From the NCBI RefSeq assembly GCF_005889725.1, contig NZ_VCKX01000006.1, positions 1 through 64,000 of the forward strand: a DNA stretch of 64,000 bases, written 5' to 3'. This document shows positions 9,780 through 17,414 of the stretch, piece by piece. Below the pieces are notes generated by a model. It had not been told where the DNA came from. It did no database searches and worked only from the letters and a program-made list of their open reading frames with translations. A program made the translations under genes and the position numbers. Source of the stretch: Nonomuraea zeae. Lineage in GTDB: Bacteria; Actinomycetota; Actinomycetes; Streptosporangiales; Streptosporangiaceae. How positions within the stretch are numbered: position 1 is the first letter of the stretch; every line of letters starts with the position of its first letter.

Positions 9780-9807
9780 TTGAAGATCAACAATTCCGCG
9801 GTACACT
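9780..9807 (+). promoter_or_regulatory. Candidate promoter of the methyltransferase with embedded CCGCGG
   Basis: TTGAAG (9780-9785) and TACACT (9802-9807) are spaced by 16 bases. The methyltransferase ATG at 9814 begins six bases after the -10 box and has no ribosome site, so a leaderless transcript is likely. CCGCGG, the site expected for an Eco29kI-type enzyme, occupies 9796-9801, touching the -10 box. Confidence 0.55.
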
Positions 9808-9813
9808 TTCGCT

Positions 9814-11133
9814 ATGGCTGAGCAGCGGGAAGAACTAGACATAGACCGCACCGGCGTTGAGCTGTTCGCCGGCGGCGGTGGCCTGGCGATGGCGGTCCAG
9901 CGTGCTGGCTTCCGGCCACTGCTGTTCAACGAGGTCGCTAAGCGAGCCTGCGAGACCCTCGCGCTTAACGGCGAGAAGCCGCTCCCCGTAGATGTCGAGG
10001 CGGAAGAGGCGAAGGCGGACGAAGCCGAGAAGGGCGGCTACCTTTGGATCCCTGGACCAGGTGAGCGGCCGCCGCTTGCCATTGGGGACATCAAGATGAT
10101 CAAGTTCTCCTACTTGGAGGGCAAGGTGGACGTCCTCGCTGGCGGCCCGCCGTGCCAGCCCTTCAGTCTGGGCGGAGTGGCCAAGGGCGATGAAGACAAG
10201 CGGAACATGTTCCCTGAGATGTTCCGAGCCATTCGGGAGATGAAGCCCAAGGCAGTCATCTGTGAGAATGTCCGTGGCCTGCTACGCCCCTCGTTTAAGC
10301 CGTACTTCGAATACATCTTGCGCGAGTTGGAACTTCCCTTCGAGAAGCGTGACAACAATGTGCTGTGGCAGGAGCACGACGCGGTCTTGCGAGGAAAACT
10401 CGCTGATGGAACCACGGATCCAAGTCGGCGGTACCAAGTCGTCGTGACCCAAGTAAACGCGGCAGATTACGGCGTCCCGCAAATCCGGCACCGCATCATT
10501 ATCGTGGCCTTCCGGGCGGACCTTAACGTCGATCTGGAGGCGTTTCAGCGGCGGGTGCAGCCCACCCACTCTGAGGCCGCGCTCTACAGATCGATGGTCG
10601 ATGGGACGTACTGGGAGCGACACAAAGTTCCTGAAGACGTCCGTAAGAGAGTTATGGCCCGCGTGCCCAGTTCGCCCTCTACGGCCGATGATCTCCAACC
10701 GTGGCGGACTCTGCGGGACGCGATCCGAGGTATTGACGAGAACGAAGGCAAGCCGCTCCCACCTATACCGGCCAAGTATCTGGACCGAGAAGAACGGAAC
10801 CTTGGTGGGGTAACCGATCACATTGGCTGGCCTGGCGCGCGGATCTACCCCGGTCACACCCCCAACGAGCTCGACCGCCCAGCGAAAACAGTCAAAGCCG
10901 GCGTGCACGGGGTCCCCGGCGGGGAGTCGGTGATGATCCTCGACGACGGCACTCATCGGTATATGACCGTACGCGAAACTGCGCGAGTTATGACCTTTCC
11001 TGACACCTGGCGGCTTGAGGGCCCCCGCGGTGAGCAGATGCGGCAGCTAGGTAACGCGGTGCCGGTGCGCCTCGGAGAGATCTTCGCTAAGGCGGTGGCT
11101 GAAACGCTGCGTGAGGCTGAGGGGAGCATATGA
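9814..11133 (+). CDS. DNA (cytosine-5) methyltransferase of the restriction-modification set
   Basis: This 439-residue type II C5-methyltransferase has its motifs in order: motif I ELFAGGGGLAMAVQRAGF, motif IV GGPPCQPFSLGG with the catalytic Cys, motif VI ENVRGL, motif VIII QIRHRIIIVAF, and motifs IX-X MTVRETARVMTFPDTW and QLGNAVPVRLGE. It should protect host DNA by methylating the site cut by the adjacent Eco29kI-like nucleases. In class 2 DISARM a C5-methylase of the same type (DrmMII) does this job, so the protein might serve both systems. The start is ATG 9814 with no leader. The stop overlaps the vsr-like start by four bases (ATGA), meaning coupled translation. Confidence 0.93.
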   Translation: MAEQREELDIDRTGVELFAGGGGLAMAVQRAGFRPLLFNEVAKRACETLALNGEKPLPVDVEAEEAKADEAEKGGYLWIPGPGERPPLAIGDIKMIKFSYLEGKVDVLAGGPPCQPFSLGGVAKGDEDKRNMFPEMFRAIREMKPKAVICENVRGLLRPSFKPYFEYILRELELPFEKRDNNVLWQEHDAVLRGKLADGTTDPSRRYQVVVTQVNAADYGVPQIRHRIIIVAFRADLNVDLEAFQRRVQPTHSEAALYRSMVDGTYWERHKVPEDVRKRVMARVPSSPSTADDLQPWRTLRDAIRGIDENEGKPLPPIPAKYLDREERNLGGVTDHIGWPGARIYPGHTPNELDRPAKTVKAGVHGVPGGESVMILDDGTHRYMTVRETARVMTFPDTWRLEGPRGEQMRQLGNAVPVRLGEIFAKAVAETLREAEGSI

Positions 11134-11930
11134 CCTCTGGTGAGGGGCGCTGGAAGGACAAACCGCCTCCTATGCGAGCCTGGAAGGGGCGTGCCCGAAC
11201 CCGTCAAGGACGCTCCGCAGAGCAAGATCGTGCCGCTGGTGGTCACGAACTCCGATATGTCGAGCTTGGTGACGGGCGCCGGGCGTGTGCCTCTATTGAG
11301 CTCAAGGTATATGCCAAGACTCGGCGTATCCGCGCCTACCTTCGCTGGTCGGATAAGGGGAAGTCGCCCGCTGTCTATGTGGGGGAAGTCGATTGCGATA
11401 CCCGCGCCGAGAATCTAGCCGCCGCATGGCAGGCTGTGAAAGATAAAGGATTGCTTGGAGCGCCGTCTTCGTCGCCAATAGAGGCTTCGTGGGCGTCAAC
11501 CCCCGCCGTTCGTCAAGTGATGAAGGGCAATCGGAGCCGTGACACCGTGCCGGAGCGTCGGCTGCGCTCCGCTATACACGCCCTTGGCTTGCGTTACCGT
11601 GTCGCCCGCCGACCGGTCGCTGAATTGCGTCGCACTGCCGACTTGGTGTTCAGCAAGGCCAAGGTCGCGGTGTTCGTCGACGGCTGCTACTGGCATGGTT
11701 GCCCTGAAGCTACGCATTATCGGCCGTCCCAGAAAAATTCGGACTTCTGGCGCCAGAAGATCACTACAAACCAGCAGCGCGATCGCGAAACCAGCCGGTT
11801 GCTCTGCGAGGCTGGCTGGACAGTGATCCGCGTATGGGAGCACGAAGACGTATACGCTGCGGCCGCGCGTATAGCCGAGGTGGTACGGGGAGCTTCGTAC
11901 CAACCGGTGTCTCGCTCGCCGGTGCGATAG
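11130..11930 (+). CDS. vsr: Vsr-like T/G mismatch endonuclease with N-terminal extension
   Basis: The C-terminal 150 residues are a very-short-patch-repair endonuclease: NRSRDTVPERRLRSAIH, then ADLVFSKAKVAVFVDGCYWHGCPE with the metal-binding Asp and the zinc-ligand pattern, NQQRDRETSRLL, and WTVIRVWEHED. Vsr nicks next to T in T/G mismatches that arise from deaminated 5-methylcytosine, so it is the natural partner of the upstream methylase. About 120 extra residues at the N-terminus, basic at first and then beta-rich (IELKVYAKTRRIRAYLRW), are not part of classic Vsr and may be a DNA-binding or partner domain. It is coupled to the methylase by an ATGA overlap. Confidence 0.9.
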   Translation: MTSGEGRWKDKPPPMRAWKGRARTRQGRSAEQDRAAGGHELRYVELGDGRRACASIELKVYAKTRRIRAYLRWSDKGKSPAVYVGEVDCDTRAENLAAAWQAVKDKGLLGAPSSSPIEASWASTPAVRQVMKGNRSRDTVPERRLRSAIHALGLRYRVARRPVAELRRTADLVFSKAKVAVFVDGCYWHGCPEATHYRPSQKNSDFWRQKITTNQQRDRETSRLLCEAGWTVIRVWEHEDVYAAAARIAEVVRGASYQPVSRSPVR

Positions 11931-12121
11931 TGAGCCAATCGCGGCTGACAGCCGCCCGCACAGAACACTGGTGATGAGCTGATGCAACTGGAACCGTGAT
12001 TCCGGTGCGGGATACACGAAGGAGTACGACGTCAGTCTCTCCCACGCGATCTGTCCGGAGAACAAGGGGAAGCTCAGCTATCTTGTGATCGCGGCGATCG
12101 ATATGTCGGTCGGCGTAGGGT

Positions 12122-12658
12122 GTGCGGGTGATCCACGGTGAGCCTGGCAAGGCGATCTTGGAGGCGGCGGTCGCCGACGTCTGGCTGGCGGTTCTCGAAT
12201 TCGATGACGTGCGAGCCTGGCTGGAACGAGCCCGCTGGCAGCCGATGGAGCCGTTGGCCGCCGAGGTCTGGGTGACCGATCCGGCCTTCCGGCATGTCCT
12301 GCTGGTCAAGCACCGCTGGCGTGGATGGGTACCGCCAGGCGGCAAGGTGGAGCCGGGAGAGACGCCGCGCGCCGCTGCGGCACGTGAGCTCGCTGAGGAG
12401 ACCGGACTGCGAGCCGAGCTGCTGCCCGTGCCTGCGGCCGCTTGCGTCAGGTCCTATCGTGCCGATTGGTCGCCGACGCTGGGCCTGTCGTACGCCGCGA
12501 TCGTCGACCGCGACGTGCCGCTGGGCGGTGAGCACGGACAGCCGGCGCGGTGGTTCGGTCTCAATGAAGAGTGGGAGTCCGTCTTCCCTGAGGACCATCA
12601 CCGTATCCAGGCGTACGTGCGCTGGCTGGCGGCCGAGGATCCGATCAGGACGCGCTGA
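12122..12658 (+). CDS. NUDIX hydrolase
   Basis: This 178-residue protein contains a complete NUDIX box near residues 80-102: GGKVEPGETP followed by ARELAEETGL, which gives the metal-binding R-E-x2-E-E. Such enzymes split nucleoside diphosphate-X compounds; the substrate cannot be read from sequence. The start is GTG 12122, or 12128 as an alternative. It is transcribed opposite to the deazaguanine operon and convergent with a broken NUDIX gene at its end, so it may belong to the same nucleotide cargo. Confidence 0.85.
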   Translation: MRVIHGEPGKAILEAAVADVWLAVLEFDDVRAWLERARWQPMEPLAAEVWVTDPAFRHVLLVKHRWRGWVPPGGKVEPGETPRAAAARELAEETGLRAELLPVPAAACVRSYRADWSPTLGLSYAAIVDRDVPLGGEHGQPARWFGLNEEWESVFPEDHHRIQAYVRWLAAEDPIRTR

Positions 12659-12680
12659 GTGCTGCGACACTGCGGCACAG

Positions 12681-12997
12681 TCAGATCCCTCGGTCGATCT
12701 CGGCGAGGACGCCACCGGTCAGGAGTACGAATCGCAGGTCATGCAGGAAGCGCGCCCAAACCGGTTCCGGCCCGGGGCCGTACTGTGAACTCGGCCTCGC
12801 TGATCCGACCGGCGGCATATGCGGCGTTGCGTTGGGCGTACTGCTGAAGCTGGCTGAGATGTGCCCACCGGCGCGATCCCTACTGGGGCTGTCGCCCGCT
12901 CGAACACCAGGATGCCGGCCGGCGAGGAGATCAGCACCCCGACGCTGGTGTGGTCGCATCGCTTCTTACCAGGAGTGGAGCGGGACGGGGTGGTCAC
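12681..12997 (-). pseudogene. NUDIX hydrolase remnant
   Basis: The frame starting at 12997 reads like the beginning of a NUDIX protein (CDHTSVGVLI then GILVFERATAP). It then jumps to the family's C-terminal part, which is visible in another frame (SQLQQYAQRNAAYAAGRISE), and the last helix lies in a third frame (EPVWARFLHDLRFVLL). The NUDIX box itself is missing. An internal deletion plus at least one frameshift explains this. Its start overlaps the methyltransferase stop by four bases, so it was once the last gene of the queD operon. Confidence 0.7.
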
Positions 12998-13842
12998 GGT
13001 GTCTCCCTGGGCCGTTGGGCTACCACGACGAGCCAGCTCGTCACGGTCGGAGTGCCGGGCGTGGTCAGGGCGTATGCCTTGTCCAGGATTTCCATACGCT
13101 GCTCATGGGTGAAGTCACCGTCGGGCCGCGCGAACACCGGGATGGAGAGCCACGCCTTCTGCTCCTCCATGGTGCTGTGCTGGGCGGTGACTTCGGTGTC
13201 CACCACGGTCAGACCGGCTGAGACCAGGTGCTCAAGGGCGGTTTCCAGTGGGAGTTTGAGGGTGTCAGGGGCAGGGCGCTGGGAGTAGCCGTAGTCGCGG
13301 GCGGCGACCTGTTGAATCAGCCTGTTGAGCGAGGGACGGGCGCGTACGGTCCTCTTATCGGGGTAGGTGACCCCGGCGAAGCCTCCGCCGATGTTGAACA
13401 CGAAGCGACCGCTGGGCCGCAAGACACGGTGGACGGCTGCGAACACGGCAGGGACGTCGGTCTTCCAGATCGCGGAGTTGCACACCACGGCGTCGGCCGG
13501 ACCTGAGACGTGGTCAGCCAGATCCTCGGCTGGGGCGTTGATCCAGAACAGGCGCGGGTCGGTCAGCGTACGGCGGCCGACGCGTTGCATGGCTGCGGCG
13601 GTGTCCAAGGAGATGACTCGGGCCTGGGGCGGGGCCAGGGCGAGAATGGCCTCGGCGGTTGCGCCCGCTCCGCCACACAGGTCGACCACCAGCCGGCTGG
13701 CGGTGAGATTGGCGCGACGGGCGAGATCTCGGCTGGTGGTGCTGTACATGGGGAAGTCGCGGGTGAAGGCGGCGTATGCCTCGGCCGTGGTGTCCTCGTC
13801 CCAACCGAGGATGGCGTCAGGGGGTGCCAATGCGTGCCTCAC
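12994..13842 (-). CDS. Class I SAM-dependent methyltransferase
   Basis: This 282-residue protein has the glycine-rich SAM motif LVVDLCGGAGATAEAILAL near residue 50, an acidic end of strand 2 (VISLDTA), and a motif IV-like ADAVVCNSAIW followed by VLRPSGRFVFNIGGG. The substrate is unknown. The start is a GTG at 13842. It is 40 bases from the DUF2797 gene and overlaps the NUDIX remnant, so it is in the long minus-strand operon that begins with queD. In context it may methylate a nucleoside or its precursor, but a small-molecule resistance role is equally possible. Confidence 0.75.
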   Translation of the reverse strand: MRHALAPPDAILGWDEDTTAEAYAAFTRDFPMYSTTSRDLARRANLTASRLVVDLCGGAGATAEAILALAPPQARVISLDTAAAMQRVGRRTLTDPRLFWINAPAEDLADHVSGPADAVVCNSAIWKTDVPAVFAAVHRVLRPSGRFVFNIGGGFAGVTYPDKRTVRARPSLNRLIQQVAARDYGYSQRPAPDTLKLPLETALEHLVSAGLTVVDTEVTAQHSTMEEQKAWLSIPVFARPDGDFTHEQRMEILDKAYALTTPGTPTVTSWLVVVAQRPRETP

Positions 13843-13882
13843 TTCAGGATTGGGCGATTGAACGCTGTAGCCAAGAGCTGGG

Positions 13883-14794
13883 TCAGAATAGGGAAGCCTG
13901 GACCGCAGTGTCGGGAGAGGTGAACGGGCCCAGGATTATGCGGCAGCCCTTGAGTTTGCCGAGGTCGAGCAGATAGCCGATGTCGTCGCCCTGCTCCAGG
14001 AGGGCCAGGACCTGGGAGCCCAGGAAGGAGACGGGGGTGAAGCCGTGCTCGCCCTCACGCAGGTCATGTGGGTACAGCACCCGCGTGCCGTCGGCGGTGC
14101 GGAGGCGTTCACCCTCGGCCGGTGGCGTCCATGCCTCCATCACCATTGGGGCGTCGAGCACGTCGGCCGCGCGGGCGATGGTCTGCTGGTGGGCGGCGTG
14201 AGCGGTGGACAGGTCGGCCAGGTCCGCCAGGGCTTGAAGCTTGGCTGTGGCCCGCACGGTTTGATGGACCTGTAGACGGCTCGCGAGAGTGTCCTCGAGG
14301 TGGCGCACAGAGCGGCCGTCGGGACTCTTGATCAGGTAAGTAGCCCACAGAGCGCCTTGTTCGTCCAGGCGGGAGCGTTTGCGCGGCTCGGCCGCGGTCC
14401 CGACCTTGGTGGTGCCATCGGCGAAGGTGGCCATGTACAGCCAGTGTGGCTGGGCCATGTACCGGCGAAGGGCATCGGGGGCGTGGCCACCCTGGTGGAC
14501 CTGGTGGGCGAAGCGGAAGTCGTCCTGACCCGCGCACGCGGCGCACTGGCCGCTCTGCGTGGCCCTTGCGCGATGAGGGCAGGCGAGGGCCTCAACGCGG
14601 ACCGTGTCAGCGAACCGGTATCGACCGGTGCACCATCGGCCGGTACTCATCACCTGGAAGCCGAGCCGTTGTTTCATGATCTCGGCGTAGATCAGCGGCC
14701 CGTCGGGCAGAGGGGCGAGCAGCAGCCGGGGATCACCGGTCGTCCAGGTGACGCCATGGCAAACGTACTCGCCGTCGGGTGGAGGCACTGGCAT
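13883..14794 (-). CDS. DUF2797-like protein
   Basis: This 303-residue protein follows the DUF2797 pattern. It has a cysteine-bearing middle part (CPHRARATQSGQCAACAG), the segment GTTKVGTAAEPRKRSRLDEQ, which resembles the KVG-type core, and a later acidic C-terminal region that ends near GCRIILG. The role of the family is not known. GAGGAAACGCAC precedes the ATG at 14794. It sits 27 bases after the kinase-like gene in the queD operon. The cysteines suggest a bound metal. Confidence 0.6.
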   Translation of the reverse strand: MPVPPPDGEYVCHGVTWTTGDPRLLLAPLPDGPLIYAEIMKQRLGFQVMSTGRWCTGRYRFADTVRVEALACPHRARATQSGQCAACAGQDDFRFAHQVHQGGHAPDALRRYMAQPHWLYMATFADGTTKVGTAAEPRKRSRLDEQGALWATYLIKSPDGRSVRHLEDTLASRLQVHQTVRATAKLQALADLADLSTAHAAHQQTIARAADVLDAPMVMEAWTPPAEGERLRTADGTRVLYPHDLREGEHGFTPVSFLGSQVLALLEQGDDIGYLLDLGKLKGCRIILGPFTSPDTAVQASLF

Positions 14795-14821
14795 GTGCGT
14801 TTCCTCGTGATGGGGTGCGGG

Positions 14822-15517
14822 TCAGAGGGAAAGCCGTAGGCGATCGACGAGGGCATCAGCCGCGATCTTGAAGACGTCGTCGCGGTCCACGTCGGTGACG
14901 TCCAGGGACAGCCATCCGCCATGCTGCGCATGTTCGTCCAGCTGGTTGAGGACGGTGTCCTGGTAGCGGATGAAGTCCTTGTCGCCGGCGCCAAGGTGGC
15001 CGGCTTCCAGGGAGGTGAACTCGCCCTTGCGGCGCAGGGCTTCGCGGGCGCCGAGGCGCAGGAAGATCACAAGATCGGGTTCGGTGAGGTGAGCGAAGAC
15101 ATGTTCGGCGAGTCGGGTCGAGACGTTCGGGCTGACCGCGTATCGGGCGAGGATCTTGTGGTGGGCGTTGTCGAGGACAACGTGAGTGCCGGCGGCAAGG
15201 GCAGGCCGAATCACGAGCTTCTCCTGAAGCGTGTACCAGGCGGCCAGCGCCATCAGCCAGTAGTGCTCACCGCAAGCCTGAGCGACGCGCGCGTCGCGGC
15301 GGTAGACGAGCTCGTTCAGCCGGTCGAGGTAGGCGGACAGTTCCGCGTCCATGGGGACGTCGGTGGTGTGCTTGCCGACCAGGATCGCCTTGTGTCCGGC
15401 GTCCACGAGGGCCTGGTGCAAGCGCGTCGCGAGGGTGGTTTTGCCTGCTCCGTCGATTCCGGTGACGGTGATCTCCCGGCCGTGAACGGGATTGGTGGGG
15501 CGTGCTGCGGCCGTCAT
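14822..15517 (-). CDS. Thymidylate kinase-like P-loop nucleotide kinase
   Basis: This 231-residue protein begins with a P-loop, VTGIDGAGKTTLATRL (residues 18-33), typical of thymidylate kinases. It has LDNAHHKILARYAVS near 120 in the DRY-like position and FLRLGAREALRRKGEF as the LID-like Arg-rich stretch. It is divergent from the housekeeping tmk encoded at 55621-57663. It overlaps the phosphorylase-like gene by four bases (ATGA). Inside a deazaguanine operon it may phosphorylate a modified nucleoside or nucleotide; the substrate is inference. Confidence 0.7.
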   Translation of the reverse strand: MTAAARPTNPVHGREITVTGIDGAGKTTLATRLHQALVDAGHKAILVGKHTTDVPMDAELSAYLDRLNELVYRRDARVAQACGEHYWLMALAAWYTLQEKLVIRPALAAGTHVVLDNAHHKILARYAVSPNVSTRLAEHVFAHLTEPDLVIFLRLGAREALRRKGEFTSLEAGHLGAGDKDFIRYQDTVLNQLDEHAQHGGWLSLDVTDVDRDDVFKIAADALVDRLRLSL

Positions 15518-16599
15518 GATTGTCGTTCTCCGTGGCTGTTCAGATCGGCCAGACGGCTCGCGATGATGTCGCGGATCCGGCCGACGAGGATGGCGCGCCG
15601 CCGTACGACCTCGTGGTGACGCTCATTGGACAGGTCCGCCGGGTAGCGGCGGGCGAGATTGTTGGAAATGACGTGGAGGTAGCCGAAACCGATTCCCGCT
15701 CGGTGCGCGGCGGCCCCCATGCAGCCGATCTCCGGGTCGACGAAGGCGTGCTCGGCGTGCTTGGCCAGCCACTCGCGATTTTCCAGCAGGATCGACGGCG
15801 AGGTCACATGGACACCCGTGCGTACGCCGGGCTGAGCTGCGGCGAAATCGCCGAAGAAGTCGTCCCACTTGATGAGGGAGCTGTCGACAAGGCTCTCGTT
15901 GCCGGTGGCGAGTAGCGTGTTGGGTTCGACCTCGGGCACCAGAGCGCCCACCTTGCCGACGTAGACGACGTCCCGGGCGCCGAGTTCGGCGAGCCGGGCC
16001 ACGACTTGGCCGGCGACGTCTCCCCAGATGCTGTGCTGGAAGCCGAGGTAGACCACCCGGCGGCCGTGCATCGTCGCGCGCTGCCACGCGTAGCCCGCGC
16101 GGCGCCTCCAGACTCCGCTGTCCGGGGCGAGGTGTTCCAGCGCCCAGCCGACGATGACGAGGTCACCTTCCAGGGCAAGGTGGAGCCGGTCGACCGCCGC
16201 GCGGCGTAGTGCTGGGTCTGGGAGCTGGTAGGTGACTGTCTCGGAGCTGCGGCCGGTCATCGCGAGATAGGTGGCGATGATCAGGGCGTAGTGGTGGACG
16301 TAGTCGATGCCGGGGAACGCCTTGACCACCAGCTCGCGGCCGTGGACTTCGGCGGTTGGCCGCTCCCAGTTGAACAGCTTGCCGGTCTTCTCGTGAAGGG
16401 AGACGACGGCCTGGCGATCGTAGCTCCCGATGAGGTGGATGTTCTTCCAGGACCGTTCCTGGATGAGGTGGTGGACCTTGATCTCCAGGTAGCGCAGCAG
16501 GCTTTCCGCGCCCATCGTGTGAGTGTCCGCTGTGATCGGTGCCGCGGGCAGCACGACGTCGGCGCCCCTGGTGAGCAAGGAGCCGGGCATGAGGCTCAT
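15514..16599 (-). CDS. Nucleoside phosphorylase-like protein
   Basis: The protein has 361 residues. Its C-terminal half looks like the PNP/UDP phosphorylase fold: DVVYVGKVGALVPEVEP, then TLLATGNESLV, HVTSPSILLE, and FVDPEIGCMGAAAHRAGI, where E-x-G-C-M-G sits at the place of the substrate-binding E-x-E/M segment, followed by YLHVISNN. The N-terminal 170 residues are not recognised. I chose ATG 16599, which overlaps the stop of the upstream gene (ATGA), over an upstream in-frame start at 16809 that would lie inside that gene. Next to queE, folE and a TGT-like gene it could join or exchange the deazapurine base on ribose. The family call is tentative. Confidence 0.55.
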   Translation of the reverse strand: MSLMPGSLLTRGADVVLPAAPITADTHTMGAESLLRYLEIKVHHLIQERSWKNIHLIGSYDRQAVVSLHEKTGKLFNWERPTAEVHGRELVVKAFPGIDYVHHYALIIATYLAMTGRSSETVTYQLPDPALRRAAVDRLHLALEGDLVIVGWALEHLAPDSGVWRRRAGYAWQRATMHGRRVVYLGFQHSIWGDVAGQVVARLAELGARDVVYVGKVGALVPEVEPNTLLATGNESLVDSSLIKWDDFFGDFAAAQPGVRTGVHVTSPSILLENREWLAKHAEHAFVDPEIGCMGAAAHRAGIGFGYLHVISNNLARRYPADLSNERHHEVVRRRAILVGRIRDIIASRLADLNSHGERQS

Positions 16600-17414
16600 G
16601 GGCGAACCTGTCCAATCCGAACGTTGCTGCCAGCTGCCTTGCGCACCACGGCGATGTTCTGGCGGATCAGGCGGAACCGGGTATCGGGGATCGGGCCGAG
16701 GTCTTCGATGCGCGGGGTTTTCGGCTTCTCGTACGGGCCGTCGGGCAGCATGGCGATGCCCATCGCGCCGAGGATGACCGGGGCCGCGCCGTCTACGGAA
16801 GCGATCCATTCATGCTCGCGCTGCTGCACCAGCTCCAGGTGCCCGGTCCTGCCGAGGCCGAGTAGCCGGTAGACGATCCGCTGCTCGACCAGGCCGCGCT
16901 CCTCCAGGTAGCGGGTGGCCGTCCATCGGGTACGGCACAGTTCCTCTTCGGGGGCCGGGTGCCGGGAAGCGGGCAGCGCGATCGCGCCGACGTAGCCGCT
17001 GGACACGAAGTGGTCGTAGCAGCGCAGCCACTCATCGTCGTCCGCGCCGTGCACCACGGCGCACAGCCGGAACTCCTCGCTCAGGTCCCGGATCTCGTGC
17101 GCGGCCTGCTCGCTGGCCTTGATCGTCGCGGGGCCGTCCCGCATGACATCCGGGAGGATGATCTCGCGGGCGTCGACCGCGTGGGCCGCCGCGATCAGGT
17201 CCGGAGTCGGCAGGGCGTGGCCGAGGTCGAAGACCCCGTTGTCGACGATGATCTCCGCGCCCCGCGCGGCCTCACGACGGAAGAACGCCTGATAGGCGCG
17301 ATCGGACAGGACCCGCTGGGCTGCCACATGGTGCACGCGGGCCGGCTCCTGAGAGACGAAGGCTTCCAGATAGTCGGGCGGGGCGATGACGGAGAATTCG
17401 ATGCTCTTGGCCAT
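16596..17414 (-). CDS. TGT/DpdA-like base-exchange protein (short form)
   Basis: This 272-residue predicted TIM barrel resembles tRNA-guanine transglycosylases and their DNA-modifying relatives (DpdA). IIVDNGVFDLG sits at the DSGGFQ-like position near residue 60, AREIILPDVMRDG near 90 supplies a candidate acidic residue, and RLLGLGRTGHLELVQQ plus WIASVDGAAPVILG near 195-225 corresponds to the LMGVG and D-x2-P-type segments. The CxCxxC-His zinc site of true TGTs is not visible, and the protein is about 100 residues shorter, as in short phage-type forms. The start at 17414 overlaps the folE stop (TGATG). I infer that it handles a 7-deazaguanine base; whether the partner is DNA, RNA or a free sugar is open. 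Confidence 0.6.
   Translation of the reverse strand: MAKSIEFSVIAPPDYLEAFVSQEPARVHHVAAQRVLSDRAYQAFFRREAARGAEIIVDNGVFDLGHALPTPDLIAAAHAVDAREIILPDVMRDGPATIKASEQAAHEIRDLSEEFRLCAVVHGADDDEWLRCYDHFVSSGYVGAIALPASRHPAPEEELCRTRWTATRYLEERGLVEQRIVYRLLGLGRTGHLELVQQREHEWIASVDGAAPVILGAMGIAMLPDGPYEKPKTPRIEDLGPIPDTRFRLIRQNIAVVRKAAGSNVRIGQVRP

Noticed and set aside
11025..11030. Further CCGCGG site inside the methyltransferase gene as a regulatory site
   Set aside because: Such hexamers are common in high-GC DNA. Only the copy at the promoter has a position that suggests function.
16600..16809. Longer start for the phosphorylase-like protein
   Set aside because: The extra 70 residues lie inside the upstream gene in another frame, and the ATGA overlap at 16599 gives a better start.
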